A DNA stretch of 50,005 nt from assembly GCA_031291175.1 (NCBI GenBank), contig JARLJO010000034.1, positions 1 to 50,005 on the forward strand, in the 5' to 3' direction. A program made the translations under genes and the position numbers. The stretch is from Gammaproteobacteria bacterium (GTDB lineage: Bacteria; Pseudomonadota; Gammaproteobacteria; DSM-16500). This document shows, piece after piece, positions 25,954-34,960 of this stretch; the first letter of the stretch is position 1; the number at the start of each line of letters is the position of its first letter. The notes under the pieces were generated by a model, which worked only from the letters and a program-made list of their open reading frames with translations, was not told the DNA's origin and ran no database searches.

Positions 25954-27633
25954 TTAATCTTCCAAAGAAACCTTTTTGCCGTTCGCCCTCAAGACACTAT
26001 TTTTATAATCCAAACTGACAACATAAGCCTCTTTCTCTTGCTTGAGATAACCTGCCTTGGCCCACCCATCCAATTTATTCAAAAACTCCTGCTGCAACAG
26101 GTCACGGCGTTCGCTTGGCGAGAGGCTCACATACACCACATCACGATAGGCGGATTTTAAAATGCGTAGGCCACTGGTTGATACTTTCTTATTTTTTAAC
26201 ATCTCATCCAAAGCATTCGCATAAGTTTCTTTCGAAACATTATCACTTTGCAATTTCAATAATGCTTTTCCTGCATCACGAGACAATTGATCATCTTGCA
26301 TTAATACTGCCATGGTTAAAGCGTTTTGGCGTTTTTCCTCATCCACCGCATCCTCTGCCGCTTTTGTTCCGGGCGCAAAGGAAGGGCTCGCATAGCGCAT
26401 ATAAAACAAATCAACACCCAATCCAGACAACTCTTTGGCTAAAGGAATTGAAACTCGCATATCACTTTTTGCATTTGTCAGCTGAAGGATTTCGCCTACT
26501 GTTTGTGGCAATGTCCTCAAATTTTCAGGCCAACTCACACTGCCTGAGAACGCCAAGTCACCATCGGGCGTCTTAACTTGCAAATTAGCCACTTTAATAT
26601 CAGCACCAGGATGAATCATCTTAGGAATCGCCTGCAAAAATTGCTGTCTAACTTCCCCGCCAGCCACATTATCTTCTTGCAAAAAGTTTTTATAACCGGC
26701 AAGAAAAAGTGAAACCCCTTGCGCATTCAATCCATCCGCACTGAGATTCAAACTGATAGAACCTATTTCCTGGCTATTCATCTGGATGCTTTTGATAGTA
26801 AATTCTTTAACACCATATAAAAGGCCGGAAACCTCTTTCAACACATTTTTAACATCCATCCCGACAAAGGCCAGTGATTTACCTGTGGCATCGTGCGCAG
26901 AAATTTCTGATGTGGAAAATTTCGTGTGGCCCACCCAAAAACCACTCGGCAATAACTGACTATTAAACGATGACATTATCATAGGTGATTCAATCACAAT
27001 CCCATGTGAGACCAATTGAATCTTACTGGTTTTGACACTACCCATAATGTTATTTATGTAAGGTCGAACCATCATATCACTGATCAATCCGTCAAACTGG
27101 ATCGTGGACTCCCCATCAGGGAAAGTCATTAAAATAGGCGACATCTCTATTCGCTGTAATAAAGTACCACTGAAAGTGATGATACTTTGCATGTTGAATA
27201 TCGGTTTATTTAAATCCAATGGCCGCACAAATTTAGCGAGTTCAGAAGACAAATGCACATTGGTATTAACAAAAGCCATATGAAATGAAACAAAATGACT
27301 AGGATCAAGATGAATTAAAATAGGACCGTGATTAATATGCTCTTGTAGGGTAAAAGTCATGGATTGTGGAAATAAATCACCTTTTTCGCTGAGCATCGTC
27401 GATAACTTGTGTAACTCGGGTCGCACGACTGTCATCGAAAGAATGGCGTTAGAATAAAACCAGCCACGCTTATATTCTTTCACTTCAATTTTGATGTTGC
27501 CTTCAGAATTAGAAAAAGCGACCAATCGATTAAAGGAGTGCTTAATCGCAACGCCCATGATAAACGGAGCAACAAATGCCAAAACACCCAGAACAGACAC
27601 AAATGATAGGATAAACTTATTTGCGCGACGCAT
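25954..27633 (-). CDS. DUF945 (YdgA/YihF-like) envelope protein
   Basis: A 559-residue protein. An N-terminal signal/anchor helix (about 8-28) is followed by a long beta-rich region with the YdgA-type opening (KEYKRGWFYSNAILSM). YdgA-family proteins are envelope proteins resembling AsmA-type lipid-transfer modules; their function is poorly defined. The C-terminal 150 residues contain a helical Lys/Asp-rich segment (TKAAEDAVDEEKRQNALTM) and LLQQEFLNKLDGWAKAGYL, as in other long family members. AGGAG is upstream. It follows recJ by 21 bases, so it is probably in the same operon. Confidence 0.8.
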   Translation of the reverse strand: MRRANKFILSFVSVLGVLAFVAPFIMGVAIKHSFNRLVAFSNSEGNIKIEVKEYKRGWFYSNAILSMTVVRPELHKLSTMLSEKGDLFPQSMTFTLQEHINHGPILIHLDPSHFVSFHMAFVNTNVHLSSELAKFVRPLDLNKPIFNMQSIITFSGTLLQRIEMSPILMTFPDGESTIQFDGLISDMMVRPYINNIMGSVKTSKIQLVSHGIVIESPMIMSSFNSQLLPSGFWVGHTKFSTSEISAHDATGKSLAFVGMDVKNVLKEVSGLLYGVKEFTIKSIQMNSQEIGSISLNLSADGLNAQGVSLFLAGYKNFLQEDNVAGGEVRQQFLQAIPKMIHPGADIKVANLQVKTPDGDLAFSGSVSWPENLRTLPQTVGEILQLTNAKSDMRVSIPLAKELSGLGVDLFYMRYASPSFAPGTKAAEDAVDEEKRQNALTMAVLMQDDQLSRDAGKALLKLQSDNVSKETYANALDEMLKNKKVSTSGLRILKSAYRDVVYVSLSPSERRDLLQQEFLNKLDGWAKAGYLKQEKEAYVVSLDYKNSVLRANGKKVSLED

Positions 27634-27654
27634 CTCGCTCTCCTGAAGTATTTT

Positions 27655-29382
27655 TTAAGTGGGGCTCTCTAAGTGTTCCACAATCAACTGCACGCGGCGT
27701 ATGCCACGAAACTCATTTACATCCATGCGAAAAGCGAGATGCACTTTTTCACAGCGATAATTCGGCCAATGATTCATATCCACATTAAATGCAATAGCGT
27801 CAATGGTTTGCTCGCCTTTTGCTAAAGTCATTTTAAGATGTTTATTGCCAACAACACGCTGATCTAACAGTTGGAAAACGCCATCAAATAACGGCTCAGG
27901 AAATGACTGGCCCCAAGGCCCTGCTTCGCGTAACACTTCAGCAATATCCAAAGTCAGTTCATGTTGACCTAACTCACCATCACTTAATAAACAATTATGC
28001 ATTTGCTCATCGGTTAAATGTTTTGAAACAACGTCATTAAATGCTTGTGAAAATTCATGAAAACTCGCACGTGGCAAGCTAAGACCCGCCGCCATCGCGT
28101 GCCCTCCAAATTTTTCGATGAGATGTGGATGTGCTGCTGCTATTTCGGCTAACACATCTCGAATATGTAAACCCGGCACAGAACGCGCCGAACCTTTCAG
28201 CTCATTCTCATTGGATAAAGCAAAAGCGATGACAGGACGATGAAATCGATCTTTAATACGCGAGGCGACAATACCAATCACACCTTGATGCCATTGCTCA
28301 TCGAACAAACAAATGCCTTTCGGCAGTTGTTCTTTTTTATCGGGACGAAAGTCTGATAATTTCTCTAAGGCTTGCGTTTGCATGTCTTGCTCAATCGTCC
28401 GCCGCTCATCATTCATCTGACTTAAAATGGCCGCCATCTCGCGCGCTTTATTCATGTCATCACAAAGCAGGCATTCAATACCAAATGACATATCATCAAG
28501 ACGACCCGCCGCATTAAGACGCGGCGCCACAGCAAACCCTAAATCCCCCGCCACTAATCGTGCCTGGTTGCGCCCTGCAATCTCAAGTAACGCAGTAATA
28601 CCAGGCACACATTGACTCGCACGAATTCGACGTAATCCTTGATGCACCAAAATACGATTATTGTGATCGAGCGGCACAACGTCAGCCACCGTACCAAGCG
28701 CCACCAAATCCAGCAACTTAGACATATTGGGTTCAGGAATATTTTGCTCGGCAAACCAACCACTTTCAGATAAATGACGACGCAAGGCAAGCATCACATA
28801 AAAGATAACGCCCACGCCCGCCAGATTTTTACTGGGAAAAGTATCTAGAGGCTGGTTTGGATTGACAATCACATCCGCATTAGGCAACGTTGGGCCTGGC
28901 AAATGATGATCCGTCACTAGCACCTTCATTCCATACGCTTTCGCCGCAGCGACACCCACATTATTGGCAATGCCATTATCGACTGTCACAATCAGAGCGG
29001 GCGAAAAAGTTTTGGCAACCTCCACCAACTCCGGTGTTAAACCATAACCGTATGCAAATCGATTCGGCACCAAAAATTCAACGTGTTTCGCGCCAAAACT
29101 TCGTAGCGCGCGCACAGCAACCGCTGTACTCGTTGCACCATCGGCATCAAAATCGCCAACGATTAATATTTTTTCTTGTTTCTGTAATGTGTCAGCTAAA
29201 CACTTGACAGCTTGATCAATCTGCAAGAGCTGGTGAAAGGGTAGCAATTGCTCCAATCCACGCTCCAACTCCGTTTGAGATTGCACCCCCCGAATAGCAT
29301 AAATACGCTGCAACAAAGGGTGCATAGTTGTCGTATCAAATGACATGGACTCTGCATTGCGTCTGATGATTTTTTTCTGCAT
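27655..29382 (-). CDS. recJ: Single-stranded-DNA-specific exonuclease RecJ
   Basis: A 575-residue 5'-3' ssDNA exonuclease of the RecFOR pathway and mismatch repair. DHH motifs are visible: VGDFDADGA (motif I), VTVDNGIANN (motif II), VTDHHLPG (motif III) and NPNQP. The DHHA1 block with GGHAMAAGLSL and a C-terminal OB-like region complete the protein. Length matches E. coli RecJ (577). AAGGGAT precedes the chosen ATG; an internal ATG (MSFDTTTMH) lies 12 codons in. It follows a small membrane protein and an AlaC-like aminotransferase on the same strand. Confidence 0.95.
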   Translation of the reverse strand: MQKKIIRRNAESMSFDTTTMHPLLQRIYAIRGVQSQTELERGLEQLLPFHQLLQIDQAVKCLADTLQKQEKILIVGDFDADGATSTAVAVRALRSFGAKHVEFLVPNRFAYGYGLTPELVEVAKTFSPALIVTVDNGIANNVGVAAAKAYGMKVLVTDHHLPGPTLPNADVIVNPNQPLDTFPSKNLAGVGVIFYVMLALRRHLSESGWFAEQNIPEPNMSKLLDLVALGTVADVVPLDHNNRILVHQGLRRIRASQCVPGITALLEIAGRNQARLVAGDLGFAVAPRLNAAGRLDDMSFGIECLLCDDMNKAREMAAILSQMNDERRTIEQDMQTQALEKLSDFRPDKKEQLPKGICLFDEQWHQGVIGIVASRIKDRFHRPVIAFALSNENELKGSARSVPGLHIRDVLAEIAAAHPHLIEKFGGHAMAAGLSLPRASFHEFSQAFNDVVSKHLTDEQMHNCLLSDGELGQHELTLDIAEVLREAGPWGQSFPEPLFDGVFQLLDQRVVGNKHLKMTLAKGEQTIDAIAFNVDMNHWPNYRCEKVHLAFRMDVNEFRGIRRVQLIVEHLESPT

Positions 29383-29408
29383 TAAACAAAATCCCTTTTC
29401 AATACGAT

Positions 29409-29672
29409 CTAGGTTAACGCACGCAATATTTTTCGGTTATATCGGTTAGTAGCGGCCACACTCCAAATACAAGCCAATAACCATATCATAGTCACGGTCA
29501 CAAATTGTTTGATACAAACCCCGACGAAAGCCAATAGGATGAGAAGAGTGCCACCCAACGTTGATGCATACAACAAACCAACAGGCCCAAAAAACATACT
29601 GAATAGCAAAGCGATTGCCACGCTTTTAAATGGCAATCTCATCAAGGAATTTCCTTCGATTCGATTGATCAT
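29409..29672 (-). CDS. Small membrane protein
   Basis: This encodes 87 residues with two to three hydrophobic helices (about 14-36, 38-56 and 58-73) and a basic C-terminus (NRYNRKILRALT). The first ATG overlaps the end of the aminotransferase gene by four bases (ATGA). A second ATG ten codons in (29642, MRLPFKSV) has its own GAAGGA nine bases upstream, so the shorter 77-residue form is also plausible. The function is unknown; it lies in the alaC-recJ operon. Confidence 0.65.
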   Translation of the reverse strand: MINRIEGNSLMRLPFKSVAIALLFSMFFGPVGLLYASTLGGTLLILLAFVGVCIKQFVTVTMIWLLACIWSVAATNRYNRKILRALT

Positions 29673-30886
29673 ACGGCAATAATCTCCGGCAGTGGATTAT
29701 CTGTGGCTTCCACATCTTTACTGAGAAACGCTTTAATATTTTGCATCGCTTCTGCCACGCGATCTTCAGTCTCAATCAAACTGATACGCACATTATAATT
29801 ACCGTATTCGCCAAAACCCACACCCGGCGAAACAACAACTTTCGCTTCTTTTAATAAGCGCTTGGAAAATTCTAATGAGCCCAAATGACGAAACTTCTCT
29901 GGAATATCGCTCCATAAAAACATCGTGGCTTTAGGTGGTGTCACCGGCCATCCAATCGCATTTAATTGTTCGCACATCACATCGCGTCTTTTCTGATACA
30001 TCTGACAAATTTCGGTAACGCAATCTTGCGGCCCTTCTAAAGCGGCTATCGCTGCCACTTGAATAGGCGTAAAGGAACCGTAATCCAAATAAGATTTCAA
30101 ACGCGTCAATGCATTAATCAGCTTGGCGTTACCACACATAAATCCAACTCGCCAGCCCGCCATATTATAACTTTTTGACAGCGTGTAAGATTCAATCGCA
30201 ATGTCTTTTGCGCCGGGCACTTCTAAAATAGAAGGCGCTTTGTAACCGTCATAAACTAAATCCGCATACGCTAAATCATGAATAACCCAAATATTGTGTT
30301 CTTTCGCAATCGCAATCACTTTGGTAAAAAATGCCAAATCCACACATTGCGCAGTTGGATTAGAAGGAAAACTCAACACCAAGACTTTAGGTTTCGGCCA
30401 GGATTCCCGAATGGAACTTTCAAGCGCTTCAAAAAAATCAACGCCAGGCACCATGGGAATATGGCAAACATCTGCCCCTGCAATGACAAAACCAAAATGA
30501 TGCACGGGATAACAAGGATTAGGCGCTAAAACGGTATCGCCCACATCCACCATCGCCAATGCCAAATGCGCCAAACCTTCTTTAGAACCAATAGTCACGA
30601 TCGTTTCGGTTTCAGGATCCAAATCGACATTAAATCGCTTGCCATACCAATTGGTGATGGCTTTGCGTAAATTCACAATCCCACGGGAAGCAGAATAGCG
30701 ATGCGTACCCGGACGCAAAACCGCTTCGCGCAATGCCTCAACAATATGGGGTGGTGTAGGTTGATCGGGATTACCCATCCCAAAATCAAAAATTTCTTCC
30801 CCACCTGCCGCAACTTGCTGTTTTAATTGATCCATGGTGCTAAATACATACGGTGGCAAACGATTGATGCGCGAAAATTGATCCAT
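29669..30886 (-). CDS. alaC: PLP aminotransferase, AlaC-like (glutamate-pyruvate transaminase)
   Basis: A 405-residue fold-type I class I/II aminotransferase. PLP-binding residues are visible: SNPT (Asn176), HDLAYAD (Asp204, Tyr207) and Lys238 in SYTLSKSYNMAGWRVGF, the segment typical of AlaC/YfdZ enzymes that make alanine from pyruvate. A C-terminal Arg occurs in NVRISLIE. The length agrees with E. coli AlaC (412). AAGAG precedes ATG, and a good promoter lies 63 bases upstream. It is divergent from the Mth938-like gene. Some homologues act on other keto acids, so the symbol is by best match. Confidence 0.87.
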   Translation of the reverse strand: MDQFSRINRLPPYVFSTMDQLKQQVAAGGEEIFDFGMGNPDQPTPPHIVEALREAVLRPGTHRYSASRGIVNLRKAITNWYGKRFNVDLDPETETIVTIGSKEGLAHLALAMVDVGDTVLAPNPCYPVHHFGFVIAGADVCHIPMVPGVDFFEALESSIRESWPKPKVLVLSFPSNPTAQCVDLAFFTKVIAIAKEHNIWVIHDLAYADLVYDGYKAPSILEVPGAKDIAIESYTLSKSYNMAGWRVGFMCGNAKLINALTRLKSYLDYGSFTPIQVAAIAALEGPQDCVTEICQMYQKRRDVMCEQLNAIGWPVTPPKATMFLWSDIPEKFRHLGSLEFSKRLLKEAKVVVSPGVGFGEYGNYNVRISLIETEDRVAEAMQNIKAFLSKDVEATDNPLPEIIAV

Positions 30887-30948
30887 ACAAATACTCTTAT
30901 TAATAAATTTTATGATGTCTTCAGTGTGCGAAACACTCTTGTTTTGGT

Positions 30949-30977
30949 AACATAATCACCATTAGCCCAGCTGTCAA
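30949..30977 (-). promoter_or_regulatory. Promoter of the alaC operon
   Basis: On the minus strand a perfect -35 TTGACA is followed after exactly 17 bases by TATGTT. It lies in the 117-base divergent gap in front of the aminotransferase gene. Confidence 0.6.
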
Positions 30978-31003
30978 TTGATCTATTAGCCAAAGGAGAA
31001 TAT

Positions 31004-31375
31004 ATGCCCCTCACATTGGATGAGAACCGTGCAACCTATCAAATTAAGGGATTCAAACCGGGATTTATTCAAGTCAATGAGACAGTGTTCCTGCACAGCA
31101 TCATTATCTCCCCCAACCAACTCATTACGGATTGGCAGCCTCAGAGCATCGGGGAGCTCACCCCCCAGCACTTAAAAGACATTATTCCATTCAAACCCGC
31201 TATTTTATTGATCGGCACGGGAGAGCACTTATCTTTCCCCGCCATTGATATTTATGGAGAATTACTAAATCAGGGGATAGGCGTCGAAATCATGGACACC
31301 AGCGCCGCTTGCCGCACCTTCAATGCCTTAACCGCAGAAGACAGGAATGTGGTCGCCGCATTAATCATCAAATAA
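31004..31375 (+). CDS. Mth938-like domain protein (DUF498/NDUFAF3-like)
   Basis: A 123-residue single-domain protein. It matches the Mth938/NDUFAF3 fold: early VFLHSIIISPNQLITDW, the central PFKPAILLIGTGEH and the GIGVEIMDTSAACRTFN segment, which holds the only Cys. The mitochondrial homologue NDUFAF3 assists complex I assembly; bacterial members are uncharacterised. AAAGGAG lies five bases before ATG. It is transcribed alone and ends one base before a CTAG-bounded MITE. Confidence 0.87.
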   Translation: MPLTLDENRATYQIKGFKPGFIQVNETVFLHSIIISPNQLITDWQPQSIGELTPQHLKDIIPFKPAILLIGTGEHLSFPAIDIYGELLNQGIGVEIMDTSAACRTFNALTAEDRNVVAALIIK

Positions 31376-31376
31376 C

Positions 31377-31587
31377 CTAGGGTCTGTCGTCAATTAACCC
31401 CAACCCACTCTACTCTACTAACCGGCGCCCACTCTACGTCCCGCGGCTTGTCCGCGGGATCCAGTGCGCCCGAAAGGAACCTTTAAGATGAAGTGATTTA
31501 TATGGAGAATTGCTAAGTTGATCTGGATCCCGCGGGCAAACCGCGGGACGTAGGCGAAGGGTAGGATTAATTGACGACAGACCCTAG
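31377..31587. mobile_element. MITE with CTAG boundaries and internal rep3 pair
   Basis: Terminal inverted repeats start CTAGGGTCTGTCGTCAATTA at 31377 and are mirrored exactly, ending at 31587 (21 bp each, counting the CTAG). The ~203-bp interior has no reading frame. It contains two rep3 hairpins in opposite orientation (31434-31464 and 31523-31553). CTAG target duplications and GGTCTGTCGTCAATT-type ends fit a non-autonomous derivative of an IS5-family element (from general knowledge; no transposase is present here). The right CTAG supplies the stop codon of the CorB-like gene. Confidence 0.8.
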
Positions 31588-32861
31588 TCAGCACGGGTCT
31601 CTTGCATCGCCCTGGGAAAGACTCTTGCCCAGGTCACCCGATTTTCTTTCACTTCTATGATTTCAATAGGATAGCCGTTGATGCGCACACAAGTACCAGT
31701 ATGTGGCATCGCTTCCAGGTATTCGATAATCACACCGTTTAAAGTACGGGGACCGTTTGTCGGCAAGTCCCATTGAGTGGCACGATTTAATTCGCGAATA
31801 GGAATCGCACCATCCACCAGATAACTGCCGTCAGCTTGCAACTTGACCTTATGATTGGTGGCCACATTAGTCGTAAATTCCCCGACAATCTCCTCCAAAA
31901 TATCTTCCAGGGAAACCAGCCCCTGGATTTCGCCGTATTCATCCACAATCAGAGCCAACCGTTTCCGCTGTCTTTGAAAATTCAATAATTGAATATTTAA
32001 CGGCGTGCCTTCCGGGACAAAATAAGGCTCTTTGAGTTTTTTCAACAACACTTCCTGATCGATTTTTTTGCCCGCCGTATAAAGCGCCATGAGTTCACGC
32101 AGATGCAAAACACCGAGGATTTGATCGATATCTTCCCGATAAACCGGTAACCAGTCATGCTGGCTACTCGTCAATTGCTTTTGAATGACATCCCACGGTT
32201 GCGTGATGTCGATACCATGAATTTCATGACGGGGAATCATGACATTTTCGACCGCCACTTTATTTAAATCCAATATGCCTAACAACATATTTTGATACTG
32301 GCGTGACATTTTGCCCGCTGTATCATAAACCACACTACGTAATTCTTCGCGGCTCAAAGGCTCATGATGGCGATTGCTGACGTTCACATGCAGTAGCTTT
32401 AATAAACCATTGGCAATGGCATTGGTAAACCAAACAAAGGGATAAAAGAGCATGAGCAAGACATACACCGGATAAGCCACTGTCTTTGAGATCTGATCCG
32501 GATATAATGCCGCGACCGTTTTGGGCGCTACTTCCGCAAAAATTAACACCACAAACGTTAATGAAATCGTGGCAAGCACGACCCCAACATCCCCAAAATA
32601 ATGCTCCGCCAACAAGGTGGCTAGCGCTGAGGCCACAATACTCGCCACACAATTTCCAATGAGAATCATCCCCAGCAGTCGATCAGGCCGCTTCAGTAAT
32701 TTTAGAATAAGCATGGCAGAACGCTTTTTAAGACGGGCTTTATGTCTTATGCGATAACGATTGACAGACATGAGTGCTGTTTCGGCAAGCGAGAAAAAAC
32801 CGCAGAGAAAAATCAATAGAAACAGTATGATAATAAAGGCAGCCAACTGATAATGACTCAA
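31584..32861 (-). CDS. CNNM/CorB-type magnesium transport protein (DUF21-CBS-CorC_HlyC)
   Basis: A 425-residue inner-membrane protein. The DUF21 domain with about four transmembrane helices spans residues 1-190 (opening FFSLAETALMSVNRYR). A CBS pair lies at about 205-330 (VMIPRHEIHG, LALIVDEYGEIQGLVSLEDILEEIVGEF). A CorC_HlyC domain occupies about 345-420. This is the YfjD/CorB layout, linked to Mg2+/Co2+ handling. As in E. coli, it sits next to the ffh-rpsP-trmD block, although an accessory gene intervenes. The TAG stop is formed by the CTAG target site of the adjacent MITE, so the insertion touched but did not disrupt the gene. Confidence 0.92.
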   Translation of the reverse strand: MSHYQLAAFIIILFLLIFLCGFFSLAETALMSVNRYRIRHKARLKKRSAMLILKLLKRPDRLLGMILIGNCVASIVASALATLLAEHYFGDVGVVLATISLTFVVLIFAEVAPKTVAALYPDQISKTVAYPVYVLLMLFYPFVWFTNAIANGLLKLLHVNVSNRHHEPLSREELRSVVYDTAGKMSRQYQNMLLGILDLNKVAVENVMIPRHEIHGIDITQPWDVIQKQLTSSQHDWLPVYREDIDQILGVLHLRELMALYTAGKKIDQEVLLKKLKEPYFVPEGTPLNIQLLNFQRQRKRLALIVDEYGEIQGLVSLEDILEEIVGEFTTNVATNHKVKLQADGSYLVDGAIPIRELNRATQWDLPTNGPRTLNGVIIEYLEAMPHTGTCVRINGYPIEIIEVKENRVTWARVFPRAMQETRAD

Positions 32862-32949
32862 GCGATATCCTCTTAACTTCCGAAGTAAACACCTTTTCTA
32901 ATCCCTGACGATGAGGCTGTCAAGTCACCTGAAAAAAATTAAAAACTTT

Positions 32950-32978
32950 TTTACATAAGAGGCAAAATGCTGTACAGT
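32950..32978 (+). promoter_or_regulatory. Candidate promoter of the CaaX-protein gene
   Basis: TTTACA and TACAGT are separated by 17 bases, with TG directly before the -10. It lies 142 bases upstream of ATG 33120, in the divergent gap shared with the CorB-like gene. Confidence 0.35.
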
Positions 32979-33119
32979 TTCTAGCTAGTTTGCGCGGACA
33001 CGGTAGCCCCAGGACATTCAAAACGCCTTATTTCTGTCATCACCTCACGGATAGTAACTGATAACGCCAGCTGATAGCTGCTAATTTATCTATTTTTATA
33101 ACAAAAATAACGGGATAAA

Positions 33120-34862
33120 ATGCGTAGTTCTGACATGCCAGATACTGATTATCAGTTATTCGATAATCACCCTCTTGCTCCTGGCAATGCAAATGATTTC
33201 TATGATCTACTGAATGTGGATGATGCGCGCACGCCCGAAGAAGAAGCAAAAGAAAATGGATTGAGCGTCGATCCTGTCATCGACATAAACGACCACCCAG
33301 CACCCCCAGAAGAAAAACGCATCATCTATGTCAAACAAAAAACATTAGCGCGCATACGCGCTGTCTCAAAATGTCTGGCGCTCTTTACCGCGTTTTATGA
33401 TGCAAGCGGTATCATCATGAGCTTAAATGATATGGAAGAAATGAGCGATGACACGCTCACTAAAATGCTAGGCTTATCCATCAATCATTTATTTTATGCG
33501 GTTCCAATTTTTTATGCGATTCCTTCATTTGACATCAACTATCCCAGCATCGTCGATGGCTACAAAATGGGAATCAGTTTTTACTATTCTGATTTACCAC
33601 TGCAATTCAAATCGCCCTGCTGTGGTTACGATGGTTTAAATTGTTGTAATCGATTCCGATCCATTATTGCCTGCTCTGCGATTCTCTTAATTGCATGCTT
33701 TGCTTCTGCTGCAGATGGTTTAGACGGTGACTACTTTGTTTTGCAAGTCATCACCAATCCCGCATTACTATGGCAAATTTTCAGTGTCATTTGCAGCGTG
33801 CCCGTGGCGCTCACTACCTTACTGACAGAAACCCCCGAACTCTTTTCCTATTTTTGTAGCAACATGGATGAAGCCCTTTTACCCGTCCTCGCAGAAGGAG
33901 AAGTCTATGTTCCTCCCGTTGCCGAAGAGAGAATACAACTACGTCCATGTATTCAGGAATTGGATACGCTTATCGGCAATTATTTAAGAATCTTTGGTGG
34001 CATTGAACTGGCAATCGAAGTCTATGTCGCGCTTGTGGCTTTAATCAATCCCGTCTCCGCCACAGCAAAATACTTATTATTCTCTGTCAGCTTTTTAAGA
34101 AGCAGCACTAACTTTTTCTTTTACGGAAAAAAAGGCCTGGATACAGTTGATGCTTTATTTTTAAATCTGGCTGGTGGAGGCCCCAATTTAAAACAACTTA
34201 TTGTCTTCTTGCTATCAATCGTCCCCGTCTCATTGGTAACCGATTGCTTACGCGAACTCTACCGTAAGTTTTTGACCGACCCCTCCACTGAGCTACCATT
34301 TTACCTTCCTAGTGTTTTGGTGGAATTGATTGCGGTACATACTGCCATATTTGAAGGTGTTGTTTTATTGGGTGCGACAACCGATCTCTTAACGCGCAGC
34401 ATTAATTACCTGCAACACCAACTTTATAGCCTTTATGAAAAATGCTGTGGTGGCCACGCCCCTCTCGAAGAAGAAGAGATCCACGCCGAGGCAGAAGCCA
34501 AAGTCGCCGATCAAGCTGCCCCCGATCACGAAGAAGAATTCAAAACAGCGCCGCCCAGAACAAATTCAAAGAAAAAACCGAGCTCCGCCAAAAAAGATGT
34601 CATCATTGAAATGGGCTCAAGCTCAAAGAGAAAATATCGCGCCCATCAAGAAGAACACATAGTGCAACCGCTCATGGCTAACCAGCCCGTCGATATTGAA
34701 CCTCTCGACGAGGACGGCGTTGACCCAGGTCGTTACGTCCCGCCTGTCTATCGACAAGCAGACAATCGCAACGCTTTTTTCAATGCGCCCCCTACCCCTA
34801 TCATCCAGCCGGATAACGCACCTCTGCCTGCTCAAAAAAAATCCTACTGCGTCATTATGTAA
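33120..34862 (+). CDS. Multi-pass membrane protein with C-terminal CaaX box (CVIM), candidate host-prenylated effector
   Basis: A 580-residue protein. Order: acidic soluble N-terminus (1-75); about six to seven hydrophobic segments (roughly 85-145, 178-203, 210-235, 295-325, 362-382 and 395-425); CCCG-like cysteine patches (CCGYDGLNCCN, KCCGGH); then a 140-residue disordered tail that is Glu-rich (EEEEIHAEAEAK), Lys/Ser-rich and Pro-rich. The last residues are KKSYCVIM and stop. C-V-I-M is a perfect farnesylation CaaX motif, the same as in K-Ras4B. Bacteria have no prenyltransferase for this, so it makes sense only if the protein reaches a eukaryotic cytosol, as known for several Legionella effectors. 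GGGAT precedes ATG. No homologue recognised. Confidence 0.8.
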   Translation: MRSSDMPDTDYQLFDNHPLAPGNANDFYDLLNVDDARTPEEEAKENGLSVDPVIDINDHPAPPEEKRIIYVKQKTLARIRAVSKCLALFTAFYDASGIIMSLNDMEEMSDDTLTKMLGLSINHLFYAVPIFYAIPSFDINYPSIVDGYKMGISFYYSDLPLQFKSPCCGYDGLNCCNRFRSIIACSAILLIACFASAADGLDGDYFVLQVITNPALLWQIFSVICSVPVALTTLLTETPELFSYFCSNMDEALLPVLAEGEVYVPPVAEERIQLRPCIQELDTLIGNYLRIFGGIELAIEVYVALVALINPVSATAKYLLFSVSFLRSSTNFFFYGKKGLDTVDALFLNLAGGGPNLKQLIVFLLSIVPVSLVTDCLRELYRKFLTDPSTELPFYLPSVLVELIAVHTAIFEGVVLLGATTDLLTRSINYLQHQLYSLYEKCCGGHAPLEEEEIHAEAEAKVADQAAPDHEEEFKTAPPRTNSKKKPSSAKKDVIIEMGSSSKRKYRAHQEEHIVQPLMANQPVDIEPLDEDGVDPGRYVPPVYRQADNRNAFFNAPPTPIIQPDNAPLPAQKKSYCVIM

Positions 34863-34879
34863 TACCTAAAACAAGATGA

Positions 34880-34909
34880 TTATGGATTCAGCAAAAATTC
34901 AGGTATACT
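34880..34909 (+). promoter_or_regulatory. Candidate promoter of ffh
   Basis: TTATGG and TATACT are 18 bases apart, 51 bases upstream of ATG 34961. The -10 matches well and the -35 is weak. Confidence 0.4.
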
Positions 34910-34960
34910 GCTTCGCCATTCAGATTCATGAATTTATCTTAGAATTTCAGGGTTGAGCCT

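Noticed and set aside
26115..26576. 153-codon plus-strand ORF inside the DUF945 gene
   Set aside because: Antisense to a full-length family member, His/Pro-rich shadow composition, no ribosome site.
31377..31587. Complete insertion sequence
   Set aside because: Only about 200 bp with no transposase reading frame; it can only be a non-autonomous element.
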